DNA from: Bacteroidales bacterium
Lineage (GTDB): Bacteria > Bacteroidota > Bacteroidia > Bacteroidales > Bacteroidaceae
Direction: 5' to 3'
Length of the DNA: 25,924 bases
NCBI GenBank assembly: GCA_004558535.1
Contig: SFCP01000010.1
Location: 1-25,924 of the forward strand
The notes under the pieces were generated by a model. That model was given only the letters and a program-made list of their open reading frames with translations, was not told the origin of the DNA and did no database searches. A program made the position numbers and the translations under genes. Positions 7,129 to 14,630 of the stretch are shown here, piece after piece (the stretch's first letter is position 1; every line of letters begins with the position of its first letter).

Positions 7129-7182
7129 TATAATATTATAGAGCACCTGCTCCGTCCTGAATAGGGTGGGGCAGGTGCTTTT
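7129..7182 (+). terminator. Palindrome TATAATATTATA followed by intrinsic terminator
   Basis: A 12-bp AT palindrome (7129-7140) directly precedes a 9-bp stem, AGCACCTGC (7142-7150) with GCAGGTGCT (7171-7179), then TTTT. It ends the histidine phosphatase transcript. The converging prmA gene stops 24 bp further on, so it may also slow transcription from the other side. The same palindrome-then-terminator order occurs at 18688-18758. Confidence 0.8.
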
Positions 7183-7205
7183 GTAGTGAGCGTACCGTCT
7201 GCGTC

Positions 7206-8126
7206 CTACTTCTTTTCACACTTCACGCAGGCCCAGCCGTCCATTGTGCTGACGTCTGTCATCTGCAGGCCGCATTCCTCGGCGCGAAGTCGTATTTTCT
7301 CTACATCCTCGGCGTAGAATCCGCTCATGTAGAGGCTGGCGGCGGGACGCATCCGCTCGACGTAGGCCGGCAGGTCGCTCAGCAGAATGTTTCGGTTGAT
7401 GTTGGCGATTACCAGGTCGAAGGGCCCTTTGTCCGTCAGGCTTGCCGCGTCGCCCAGGTAGACGTCGATGCCGTCCAGGTGGTTGAGCGCGATGTTTTCC
7501 AGAGAGTTCCGTACGCACCATTCGTCGTTGTCGATGGCCACGCAGTGGCGGGCGCCGCGCATCCGGGCGAGGATGGCCAGTATCGACGTGCCGCAGCCCA
7601 TGTCGAGCACTTCCTTGTCCTGCATATCGTCGTCCAGAATGCGCCGCAGCATTTGCGAGGTCGTCGCATGGTGACCTGTGCCGAACGACATGTGCGGATC
7701 GATGGTGATGGTGTAGCGGGCGGCGGGCACGTCGCGGTGGAAAGTGCCGGCCACTACGCAGCGGTCGTCGATGACCAGGGGGCGGAAGTAATTCTTCTCC
7801 CATTCCTCGTTCCAGTCGCGGTCATCGGCCGGCTGCATGTCGTAGCGGATTTCTACGCCGGGCAGGGGGAAATCGGCCAGTGCGGCTTTCAGCGTCTCTT
7901 CGTCGTAGGCATGGGCAGGGATGTAGGCTTTGAAGAGGGCCTCGTCGCTCTCCACGGCCTCAAAGTCAGGCGCTTCGGGATTTTCGCTGCCCGGGCGTCG
8001 GGTCCATTCCAGTGCATCGGTGCGCACAAAACTGTCAAAGCCCGCTCCGGCCAGCACATCGGCCAGCACGTCCTGTGCGGCCTCGCTCTCGGGGCGCAGG
8101 TAAAAGGTAAATTCTAAGTATTGCAT
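7206..8126 (-). CDS. prmA: Ribosomal protein L11 methyltransferase
   Basis: SAM-dependent methyltransferase that modifies ribosomal protein L11, 306 residues. The start MQYLEFTFYL matches the family N-terminus; the upstream part of the frame overlaps rsmF and is shadow. FGTGHHATTSQML (148-160) is the PrmA substrate-side motif. LDMGCGTSILAI (174-185) is the SAM-binding motif I, with one residue pattern differing from the E. coli GTGSGILAI form, as usual in Bacteroidota. ANINRNILL (241-249) takes the place of the NPPY-like motif IV. Its ATG lies 13 nt inside the end of rsmF, which indicates translational coupling in one operon. Confidence 0.95.
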   Translation of the reverse strand: MQYLEFTFYLRPESEAAQDVLADVLAGAGFDSFVRTDALEWTRRPGSENPEAPDFEAVESDEALFKAYIPAHAYDEETLKAALADFPLPGVEIRYDMQPADDRDWNEEWEKNYFRPLVIDDRCVVAGTFHRDVPAARYTITIDPHMSFGTGHHATTSQMLRRILDDDMQDKEVLDMGCGTSILAILARMRGARHCVAIDNDEWCVRNSLENIALNHLDGIDVYLGDAASLTDKGPFDLVIANINRNILLSDLPAYVERMRPAASLYMSGFYAEDVEKIRLRAEECGLQMTDVSTMDGWACVKCEKK

Positions 8127-9514
8127 GGTTTCAGATGATTTTCGGGAGCAGCGGCATGGCGTATTCTCCATTCCGCCGGGTACATATTGTTGGCGCGTGG
8201 GCCGAGATTGTTCACGAAGCCCAGGGCGTGTCCGCCGAACGTCACGATGACGTAGCCGCGCGGCGTCTCGGGCGGCAGGGTGACAGCTTCGCGGGCCAGG
8301 TAGTGCAGGGCCGTTTCGAGCGGAAGCTCGCAGCGCGGAAACGCTTCGGGAGCACATTCCACCGACAGGGCCAGCGCGTGGTGCGGAATAAGCTTCGCCC
8401 CCTTTCGCACAGCCAGCGGGATGCCGGCCTGCAGGGTGCGGACCGCGCCACTGAGGCGTACGATGTCCTCGTAGAGGGATTGGCGGACTGCAGCAAGCCC
8501 CTCGTCGCCAGCAGCAAAGATTTTGAAGTCGCTGCTGCGGCGCAGCCATTTGCTGACAGCTGCTGCGTCGCGCACAGCGCCGGTGCGGACGGGGCGCCGG
8601 TCCTTTTTCGGGGTGCGTGTGGCGGGACAGGGAGCCGTCTTCCGCAGCAGCGCCAGGAAGAAGCCCTCGCCGCGTGTGCGGTGTGGCAGGAAGCGGTACA
8701 CCGGCAGCCCGCTGCCCGTGACGTCGCCCGTGATGCCCCATTCCGCCGGTACGGGGATTTCCACCGCTTCGGCACCCAGTTCGCGGCAGATGCGGCGCAC
8801 TTGATCCTCGTCCTCAGTGCGGTTGAACGTACAGGTACTATATACCAGATAACCGCCCTCGCGCAGGGCCGGCCAGGCTTGGCTGACAATGTCCCATCCC
8901 CGCAGGGCGCAGCGTTCGGCCGCATCGGGCGACCACTCGGCGATGGCGCCCTCGTCCTTGCGAAACATGCCCTCGCCCGAGCAGGGCACGTCCGTGGCAA
9001 TCACGTCGAAAAATCCCTGCAGGCGGGCAAAGTCCTCGGCATAACCGTTCGTGACCACCACATCGGCCTGTCCCCACTTCGTCAGGTTCTCGGCCAGGAT
9101 ATTGGCGCGCTGCCGCATCGGTTCGTTGGCCACCAGGAGGGCGCCCTCGGGCAGCAGCGACCGCCATAGCGTGCTCTTGCCGCCCGGCGCGGCGCACAGG
9201 TCCAGCACGCGGTGGGGCGTAAAGTCCATGGCCGCGTAGGCACGTGCCACAAACATCGAGGCCGCCTCCTGCACGTAGAAGCAGCCGGCATGCAGCAAGG
9301 GGTGGCGGGTAAACGATGGCCGCTGGGGCAGGTAGTATCCGCCCTCGCACCAGGGCACGGGGACCATCCCGTCGTACGGGGTGGCTGCCTTTTGGGGATT
9401 CAGCCGGAGACTGGTGGGAGATTCTTCGGCCAGCGCGGTGCATAGCCTGCCGCTTTCCTCTGCTCCAAGCAAGGTATTCATGTCTGCCACAAAGGCTGTG
9501 GGCAATTGCGTCAT
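8114..9514 (-). CDS. rsmF: rRNA (cytosine-5-)methyltransferase, RsmF/NOL1-Nop2-Sun family
   Basis: Cytosine-C5 methyltransferase for rRNA (467 residues). LDLCAAPGGKST (104-115) is the SAM-binding motif. DVPCSGEGMF holds Cys178 and YSTCTF holds Cys228, the catalytic pair of this family. A roughly 170-residue C-terminal part (ending GHALGFVNNLGPRANNMYP.EWRI) matches the RsmF-type RNA-binding extension rather than the shorter RsmB layout. Start MTQLPTAFVADM was chosen because it aligns with RsmF N-termini. In-frame ATGs at 9550 and 9571 also lie after the promoter and are possible. It is the first gene of the rsmF-prmA operon. Confidence 0.9.
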   Translation of the reverse strand: MTQLPTAFVADMNTLLGAEESGRLCTALAEESPTSLRLNPQKAATPYDGMVPVPWCEGGYYLPQRPSFTRHPLLHAGCFYVQEAASMFVARAYAAMDFTPHRVLDLCAAPGGKSTLWRSLLPEGALLVANEPMRQRANILAENLTKWGQADVVVTNGYAEDFARLQGFFDVIATDVPCSGEGMFRKDEGAIAEWSPDAAERCALRGWDIVSQAWPALREGGYLVYSTCTFNRTEDEDQVRRICRELGAEAVEIPVPAEWGITGDVTGSGLPVYRFLPHRTRGEGFFLALLRKTAPCPATRTPKKDRRPVRTGAVRDAAAVSKWLRRSSDFKIFAAGDEGLAAVRQSLYEDIVRLSGAVRTLQAGIPLAVRKGAKLIPHHALALSVECAPEAFPRCELPLETALHYLAREAVTLPPETPRGYVIVTFGGHALGFVNNLGPRANNMYPAEWRIRHAAAPENHLKPCNT

Positions 9515-9630
9515 ATATAAATAGGTATAATCAGATGATGGTGAAGCCATCGGGCGGGGGGAGTACCCCATGGTCCGGCGGCGGTCCACACGCCGGCTCC
9601 GAGAATGGCAGCGAGGCGGGACGTACGGCA

Positions 9631-9638
9631 CAAAGGTA
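9631..9638 (-). promoter_or_regulatory. -7 element upstream of rsmF
   Basis: On the minus strand TACCTTTG matches TAnnTTTG. The -33 region is weak. The 5' leader to the start at 9514 would be about 110 nt. This position rules out the frame-opening ATG at 9631 as a start. Confidence 0.55.
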
Positions 9639-9761
9639 AGGATTTCTGTTTGAACATCGCCGCAGACAGCCGATTTTCCCCGTGCCGAGGCGCGTTTTTT
9701 GCCTGCGCAGTCCCCTCCGGCGCGCGGGCTGACCGCGAAATGTTAACGCAAAATCGGGCGA

Positions 9762-9793
9762 TTTGGATTTCAGCGAAAAATGTTGTATCTTTG
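9762..9793 (+). promoter_or_regulatory. Bacteroidota-type promoter of module copy 2
   Basis: TTTG (9762-9765), a 20-nt spacer and TATCTTTG (9786-9793) match the consensus fully. Sequence shared with copy 1 extends over the promoter: CGCGAAATGTTAA upstream, GAAAAATGTTGTAT in the spacer and TTTGCATTGCA after it. No coding region follows. Confidence 0.7.
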
Positions 9794-9798
9794 CATTG

Positions 9799-9844
9799 CA
9801 TCGGAGCAGACCGGCGGCTAACGCGGGCCTGCTCCGGTGTTTTT
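9799..9844 (+). ncRNA. Candidate tiny RNA / hairpin terminator, copy 2
   Basis: A perfect 8-bp stem, CGGAGCAG (9802-9809) with CTGCTCCG (9829-9836), is followed by GTGTTTTTA. The expected transcript is about 45 nt. Compared with copy 1 the promoter is almost the same, whereas the stem sequence differs with pairing kept. This is the pattern expected of a conserved RNA hairpin. Confidence 0.35.
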
Positions 9845-9890
9845 ACGTAGTGGATGGTCGCTCGGCAGGCGCCGGAGGGGTCTCGCAGGC

Positions 9891-9941
9891 AGCACTTGGA
9901 AAAAACTACCAAGCACTTGGGAAAAACTACCAAGCCGGCAG
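9891..9941 (+). repeat. Shared repeat block, copy 2 (two 21-bp tandem units)
   Basis: Two 21-bp units (9892-9912 and 9913-9933) differ at one base and read GCACTTGG(A/G)AAAAACTACCAA. They are followed by GCCGGCAG. The 51-nt block aligns ungapped to 206-256 (42 of 51). Unlike copy 1 it has no inverted left arm. Confidence 0.75.
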
Positions 9942-10080
9942 TTTCTTCTACCCGGCAGATAGTTGTTCGCAGGTGGGATTTCCATGGCGCAAACTTGTCG
10001 CGGAATTGTTGCCAAAGGTTATAAATGTTAATGCAACTATGCACTTCGATGCTCCCGACCGCCGCCTGCCGGCTTGCTGG

Positions 10081-10120
10081 TGCGCGTGCAGTGACGCGGG
10101 TGCGCGTGCAGTGGCGCGGG
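10081..10120 (+). repeat. Two tandem 20-bp GC-rich units
   Basis: TGCGCGTGCAGTGACGCGGG is repeated once immediately, with a single A-to-G change, and a partial third unit follows. Apart from this and the thyA -7 element, nothing recognisable lies between 9942 and 10331. Confidence 0.75.
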
Positions 10121-10285
10121 TGCGGCGCACAAATGTCCGCACTCTATACCTCGGCATTTGCAGGGGGGAATTTTGCGGGCATTTTGCTTGTGGTTGCGCT
10201 TGTTTGCAGGCATTGTAATCCCCGCCGGCGGCTCCCCGCCCGAGATTTTCCGGGTGCTTGGCCTATGTAATGCCGGTGAAATTCG

Positions 10286-10293
10286 TATTTTTG
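10286..10293 (+). promoter_or_regulatory. -7 element upstream of thyA
   Basis: TATTTTTG fits TAnnTTTG and lies 38 nt before the thyA ATG. The -33 element is not evident. It should drive thyA and folA together. Confidence 0.55.
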
Positions 10294-10331
10294 CACGTGA
10301 TAAACGACAACCGAACCCATTCCCATCCATC

Positions 10332-11126
10332 ATGAAGCAATACCAGGACCTGCTACGCCGCATTCTCGACGAAGGCGTGACGAAGAGTGACCGCACCGGT
10401 ACGGGTACGAAGAGCGTCTTCGGCCATCAGATGCGCTTTGACCTCAGCCAGGGATTTCCCTTGCTTACCACGAAGAAACTGCACCTGAAGAGCATCGTCT
10501 ACGAGTTGCTGTGGTTCCTGCGCGGCGACACAAACGTGAAGTATTTGCAGGAGCATGGCGTCAGCATTTGGGACGAATGGGCTGACCCGGACGGTTCGTT
10601 GGGCCACATCTATGGCTATCAGTGGCGTTCATGGCCCGACTACAACGGCGGAAGCATCGACCAGATCCGCGAGGCCGTGCACCAGATCAAGACCAATCCC
10701 GATTCGCGCCGCATCATCGTGTCGGCGTGGAACGTGGCCGACCTGCCGCAAATGAATTTGCCGCCCTGCCACCTGCTTTTCCAGTTCTACGTGGCTGATG
10801 GCAAGCTCTCCCTGCAACTGTACCAGCGCTCGGCCGACACCTTCCTCGGTGTGCCGTTCAATATAGCCAGTTATGCTTTGCTCCTCAGCATGATGGCGCA
10901 GGTCTGCGGCCTGCAGCCCGGCGAGTTTATCCATACTACGGGCGACACACACCTATATCTGAACCACCTGGAGCAGGCCCGGCTGCAACTTACGCGCGAA
11001 CCGCGGCCGCTGCCTCGGCTGGTGATCAATCCCGACGTGAAGGACTTGATGGATTTCCGCTTCGAGGATTTCCGTATCGAGGACTATAATCCCTGGCCTC
11101 ACATCAAGGCCGCCGTCAGTGTGTGA
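10332..11126 (+). CDS. thyA: Thymidylate synthase
   Basis: Makes dTMP from dUMP using methylene-tetrahydrofolate, releasing dihydrofolate. The 264-residue length equals that of E. coli ThyA. The start MKQYQDLLRRILDEG is the family N-terminus. RTGTGTKSVFGHQMRF supplies the phosphate-binding Arg, QMNLPPCHLLFQFYV the catalytic Cys, QRSADTFLGVPFNIASYALL the dUMP-binding segment, and the chain ends in IKAAVSV. folA follows 34 bp downstream and recycles the dihydrofolate, so the pair forms a functional operon. Confidence 0.97.
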   Translation: MKQYQDLLRRILDEGVTKSDRTGTGTKSVFGHQMRFDLSQGFPLLTTKKLHLKSIVYELLWFLRGDTNVKYLQEHGVSIWDEWADPDGSLGHIYGYQWRSWPDYNGGSIDQIREAVHQIKTNPDSRRIIVSAWNVADLPQMNLPPCHLLFQFYVADGKLSLQLYQRSADTFLGVPFNIASYALLLSMMAQVCGLQPGEFIHTTGDTHLYLNHLEQARLQLTREPRPLPRLVINPDVKDLMDFRFEDFRIEDYNPWPHIKAAVSV

Positions 11127-11160
11127 CCCCGCTTTCCTACTCCCTAAATTCATCATCGAA

Positions 11161-11667
11161 ATGCTCACCATCATCTGCGCCGTGGCCCGCAACCGCGCCA
11201 TAGGTTTCCGCAACCGGCTGCTGTATCACTTGCGTGCCGATTTGCAACGCTTCAAAGCCCTCACCACCGGCCACACCATCATCATGGGCCGCCGCACGTT
11301 TGAAAGTCTGCCCAAGGGCGCCCTGCCCAACCGGCGCAACATTGTGCTCTCGCACCAGGCGGACCTGGTTTGTCCCGGTGCGGAGGTCTTCCCCTCGCTC
11401 GAGGCCGCCTTGCAAGCCTGCCGTGCCGATGACGAAGTCTTCGTCATTGGTGGCTACAGCGTCTATCGCGACGCCTTGCCCCTGGCCGACAGGCTCTGCC
11501 TCACCGAAATAGACGATCTGCCCGCCGAGGCCGATACTTTCTTCCCCGAATATGATGCTGCCGAGTGGCAGTGCGTCGCCGCCGAAAGCTACCCGGCAGA
11601 CGACCGGAACGAGCGCCCGTACACCTTTGCTGACTATCGGCGTGCAAAAAATCCCGATAAAAATTAG
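11161..11667 (+). CDS. folA: Dihydrofolate reductase
   Basis: NADPH-dependent reduction of dihydrofolate to tetrahydrofolate, 168 residues. The start MLTIICAVARNRAIG is the canonical beginning. It is followed by NRLLYHLRADLQRFKALTTGHTIIMGRRTFESLP, with the substrate-site acidic residue on helix B (RADLQRFK) and the NADPH motif GRRTFES, then VIGGYSVYRDAL. The longer frame from 11119 overlaps the thyA end and is not used. It is the second gene of the thyA-folA operon. No terminator is visible before the tRNA promoter. Confidence 0.96.
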   Translation: MLTIICAVARNRAIGFRNRLLYHLRADLQRFKALTTGHTIIMGRRTFESLPKGALPNRRNIVLSHQADLVCPGAEVFPSLEAALQACRADDEVFVIGGYSVYRDALPLADRLCLTEIDDLPAEADTFFPEYDAAEWQCVAAESYPADDRNERPYTFADYRRAKNPDKN

Positions 11668-11687
11668 TTTGTTCCAAAAAAATCCCT

Positions 11688-11695
11688 TACCTTTG
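11688..11695 (+). promoter_or_regulatory. -7 element of tRNA-Ser
   Basis: TACCTTTG lies 36 nt before the mature tRNA. TTAGTTTG upstream (11664-11671) is a candidate -33 region with imperfect spacing. Confidence 0.55.
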
Positions 11696-11731
11696 CACTC
11701 GGTTTTGCAAAAAAGCCCGTCAATCACATTT

Positions 11732-11819
11732 GGAGAGATGCTCGAGTGGTTGAAGAGGCACGCCTGGAAAGCGTGTATACGTCAAAAGCGTATCGGGGGT
11801 TCGAATCCCCCTCTCTCCG
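11732..11819 (+). tRNA. tRNA-Ser (GGA)
   Basis: The 7-bp acceptor GGAGAGA pairs with TCTCTCC (11812-11818), and G at 11819 is the discriminator base. The anticodon arm CACGC-CTGGAAA-GCGTG gives anticodon GGA, which reads UCC and UCU. A long variable arm, typical of serine tRNAs, and a T-arm with GGTTCGAATCC are present. CCA is not encoded (GCA follows), so it must be added after transcription. Confidence 0.95.
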
Positions 11820-11830
11820 CAGGTATGCAA

Positions 11831-11864
11831 AAGAAGCAATCAACGACTTGATTGCTTCTTTTTG
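11831..11864. terminator. Bidirectional terminator between tRNA-Ser and the regulator gene
   Basis: A perfect 13-bp stem (11831-11843 with 11848-11860) has a CGAC loop and T-rich DNA on both sides. It ends the tRNA transcript on the plus strand and can end the converging Crp-type gene on the minus strand. The 3' arm ATTGCTTCTTTT is repeated 20 bp downstream (11871-11882), a partial duplication. Confidence 0.85.
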
Positions 11865-11956
11865 TTTTATATTGCTTCTTTTGGTCTTATAGGGTGTGCC
11901 GGTCCCGCGATAGGGCAGGGCCGGTCCGCTGCCTGCGTTTTCCTGTTGCCGGGGCA

Positions 11957-12514
11957 TTACTGCAGGTGCAGCTTCCGGCTGAGCGTCTCGGGGCTGACGC
12001 CGATGTAGGCGGCCACGTCTTTCATATTCACCCGCTGGAAAACGTCCGGCACTTTCTCGCGCAGGCGATTTAGTCGTTCCCAGGGCGAGAGGCAAGCCAG
12101 CGAGATGGTTTTCTGCAAGTGATTGTAGGCCAGGGATTCCACAAAACTGCGCACATACAGCACGCCGTTGTGCGTGTGCCCGAAGAAGTCCTGGTGCTCG
12201 CCGATGACAATTTCCAGGCATTCCACATTCTCCATCGCCACCACGCTGAACAGCGAGGGGAAACCGCAGCGGGACGACAGATAGTTGGCTACGAGTTCGC
12301 CCTCGAACATCATGGCAAGCACGCGTTCCTTGCCCCGATAGTCCGGCAGCACGCATTTCACGGAGCCACTGCACAACAAAAAAGCCCGACCGGTATCCTC
12401 GCCCACGGAAACCAGGGTTTCCCCGCGACGCACCGACCGCGGTGTTCCGTTGCGGCCGATATAATTTATCAGTTCCGCCACATCGTTCTCGGGAAATAAC
12501 TTGAAATCTGACAT
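11957..12514 (-). CDS. Crp/Fnr-family transcriptional regulator
   Basis: One-component regulator of 185 residues. The N-terminal cyclic-nucleotide-binding-type beta-roll covers residues 1-105 (RRGETLVSVGEDTGRAFLLCSGSVK is the typical first half). A dimer helix follows near 115-140, and a C-terminal helix-turn-helix at about 164-182 (MKDVAAYIGVSPETLSRKL). The domain lacks a clear cAMP-binding PFGE.AL..R motif and the FNR cysteine cluster, so the ligand is unknown. The gene ends right after the recognition helix, as in many short Bacteroidota members. Start 12514 lies just behind its promoter. It diverges from the aminopeptidase gene, over which it may exert control. Confidence 0.88.
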   Translation of the reverse strand: MSDFKLFPENDVAELINYIGRNGTPRSVRRGETLVSVGEDTGRAFLLCSGSVKCVLPDYRGKERVLAMMFEGELVANYLSSRCGFPSLFSVVAMENVECLEIVIGEHQDFFGHTHNGVLYVRSFVESLAYNHLQKTISLACLSPWERLNRLREKVPDVFQRVNMKDVAAYIGVSPETLSRKLHLQ

Positions 12515-12533
12515 AACCTTTGCCTTTGAGCTA

Positions 12534-12541
12534 CAAAAATA
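12534..12541 (-). promoter_or_regulatory. -7 element of the Crp/Fnr-type gene
   Basis: On the minus strand TATTTTTG lies 20 nt before the start codon, leaving a leader of only about a dozen bases. It is back-to-back with the plus-strand -7 element at 12555-12562, so polymerases at the two promoters should interfere. Confidence 0.55.
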
Positions 12542-12554
12542 CAATTTTTTTCTC

Positions 12555-12562
12555 TACATTTG
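12555..12562 (+). promoter_or_regulatory. -7 element of the aminopeptidase gene
   Basis: TACATTTG fits TAnnTTTG and is about 70-90 nt before the possible start codons. No TTTG lies at the expected -33 distance, which could mean the promoter needs an activator. Confidence 0.5.
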
Positions 12563-12652
12563 CAAGGCGAGCGAACGGCTTGCCCCTCCGGTTCGGGGCA
12601 TGCCGGCTTTGCTTGAAAGTACGAACCGTTTATGGAATTTACCGCAAGTCTC

Positions 12653-14497
12653 ATGAACACACCGAAAGACCTTACCACGCCCGCTGCGCGCACCGCTGCG
12701 CTCCGCGAATGGATGTATGCACACGCAATCGACGCTTTTATTGTCCCCACTGCCGATCCGCACGACAGCGAGTACCTGCCCGACCGATGGAAGACCCGCG
12801 AATGGCTCACCGGCTTCACGGGGTCGGCCGGTTTGGCGCTGCTGACAGCCGACGAGGGCTGGTTGTGGACAGATTCCCGCTACTTCCTGCAAGCCGCAGA
12901 GCAGTTGCGCCCCACGCCATACCGCCTGATGCGCGACGGAGAGCCGGACACGCCGACGCTCGCCGAAGTGCTGGGCACCCTTTGCGGGCAATCGGCTGCA
13001 AATCGGACTTTTACGGTAAGCTTTGTGGCCGAGACGATGCCGGTGACGCTGCTCGGTGAGTTGCAGCAAGCCTTGGCCGGCAAGGGGTCGGCCTGTCGCC
13101 TCTGCCCTGCGCCCGAGGATCCCTTTGACAACCTATGGAGCGACCGCCCCGGCCTGCCTGCTGCCCCCGTAGTGGTACAGGCCGAAAGCGATGCAGGCGT
13201 CACGGCTGCGGAAAAGCTGGATGCGGTGCGCGCTGCCCTGCAGCTGACGGACGAAGGCGGTGCCTGTCTGCTGGGCGACCTCTCGGAAATTGCCTGGCTG
13301 CTCAATATTCGCGGCGGCGACGTGGACTATAATCCCTTCGTCCTCTCCTACCTGCTCATAGCGCCTGCCGGTGCGACCCTCTTCGTCGGGGCGCAAAAAC
13401 TGTCCCCCGCTGTCAAGGACCATCTGCGGGCCAATCGTGTGGAGACAGCCCCCTATGAAGCCGTGATGCGCGTGGCGGAGGATTTCTGCGACGGTGGACC
13501 GCTTTATGTGGCCGAGGGAATGAACTGTGCGGTAGCCGAGGCTGTGAAGTCACACCCCGACGTGCGCTACGTGCCCTCGCCTGTGCCCGCCATGCGCGCC
13601 GTGAAGAACGAAGCCGAGGTGGCGGGTTTCCGACGGGCCATGCTGCGCGACGGTGTGGCCATGGTGCGCTTCCTGCGCCGGTTGGACGAAGCCATGGCGC
13701 AGGGACAGACCCTGACGGAGTGCGACGTAGATACGCTGCTTACCGCGCTGCGCGCCGAGGGCGACCGGTACTGCTCGCTGAGCTTCCCCACCATTGCCGC
13801 CTACGGGCCCAACGGCGCCATCGTGCACTACGAGGCAGAGCCGGAGACGGCGGCAGTGCTTCGCCCCAAGGGACTGCTCTTGCTGGACAGCGGCGCACAG
13901 TATGAGGACGGCACGACCGACATCACCCGCACCATTGCCCTCGGCCCGTTGACCGAGGAGGAGCGCCGCGCCTACACCCTGGTGCTCAGCGCCCACATCG
14001 CACTGGCCATGGGACGCTATCCGGAGGGCGCAGTGGGCCTGCAGATCGATGCTGCTGCCCGCCGCTATCTGTGGAACCACGGCTACGACTTCGGCCACGG
14101 CACGGGGCACGGCGTCGGTTCCCGTCTGGGCGTTCACGAAGGGCCGCACCAGATCCGCAAGAACGTGCGCGGCTGTACTATGGTGCCTTTCCGCGCCGGC
14201 ATGGTCGTCACCAACGAGCCCGGCGTTTACGTAGCCGGACGCTTTGGCGTGCGGCTGGAAAACGTCCTCCTGGCACTGCCGCCCGAAAGCACGCCGTTTG
14301 GCTCCTTCTTTGGTTTCGAGACACTTACCCTCTGCCCGTTCGACCTGCGTCCCGTCGACAGTTCCCTCCTGCCGCCCGAGCAGGTGCGTTGGCTCAACGA
14401 TTATCACGCGCAGGTTCGTCAGCGCCTGTTGCCGCTGCTTTCCGATGAGGCCGACCGGCGTTGGCTGCAACAGGCCACAAGCCCGCTGCCTGCATAA
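12653..14497 (+). CDS. Xaa-Pro aminopeptidase (M24B, aminopeptidase P)
   Basis: Removes N-terminal residues that precede proline, with two metal ions. The 614-residue, three-domain layout is like eukaryotic-type APP1, with two creatinase-like N-terminal domains and a pita-bread catalytic domain from about residue 320. Metal ligands are Asp412 (LLLDSGAQY), Asp423 (GTTDITRT), His486 (GTGHGVGSRLGVHEGP), Glu522 (VTNEPGVY) and Glu536 (VRLENVLL). No signal peptide is seen, so it is cytosolic. The start MNTPKDL was preferred because APP1-type proteins begin close to AARTAALREWM. An ATG at 12632 (MEFTASLM) is equally open and would add seven residues. The gene stands alone between two promoters. Confidence 0.93.
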   Translation: MNTPKDLTTPAARTAALREWMYAHAIDAFIVPTADPHDSEYLPDRWKTREWLTGFTGSAGLALLTADEGWLWTDSRYFLQAAEQLRPTPYRLMRDGEPDTPTLAEVLGTLCGQSAANRTFTVSFVAETMPVTLLGELQQALAGKGSACRLCPAPEDPFDNLWSDRPGLPAAPVVVQAESDAGVTAAEKLDAVRAALQLTDEGGACLLGDLSEIAWLLNIRGGDVDYNPFVLSYLLIAPAGATLFVGAQKLSPAVKDHLRANRVETAPYEAVMRVAEDFCDGGPLYVAEGMNCAVAEAVKSHPDVRYVPSPVPAMRAVKNEAEVAGFRRAMLRDGVAMVRFLRRLDEAMAQGQTLTECDVDTLLTALRAEGDRYCSLSFPTIAAYGPNGAIVHYEAEPETAAVLRPKGLLLLDSGAQYEDGTTDITRTIALGPLTEEERRAYTLVLSAHIALAMGRYPEGAVGLQIDAAARRYLWNHGYDFGHGTGHGVGSRLGVHEGPHQIRKNVRGCTMVPFRAGMVVTNEPGVYVAGRFGVRLENVLLALPPESTPFGSFFGFETLTLCPFDLRPVDSSLLPPEQVRWLNDYHAQVRQRLLPLLSDEADRRWLQQATSPLPA

Positions 14498-14535
14498 AAT
14501 AGGCGGCATATCCCGCTTCATTTGGGAAAAATGTG

Positions 14536-14543
14536 TAAATTTG
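14536..14543 (+). promoter_or_regulatory. -7 element upstream of the GH20 gene
   Basis: TAAATTTG lies about 88 nt before the start codon. No TTTG is present at the expected -33 spacing. Confidence 0.5.
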
Positions 14544-14630
14544 CCAAATCCGAGGCTGTAGCGGCTTGCCGGTGGCGGCTGCACGGCTGCCCGTAATACG
14601 CATATTCTAATTAACCATAAATCAAACGAC

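Noticed and set aside
9891..9941. Tandem 21-bp units considered as a CRISPR array
   Set aside because: The units are directly adjacent with no unique spacers, there are only two of them, and no cas gene is in the window.
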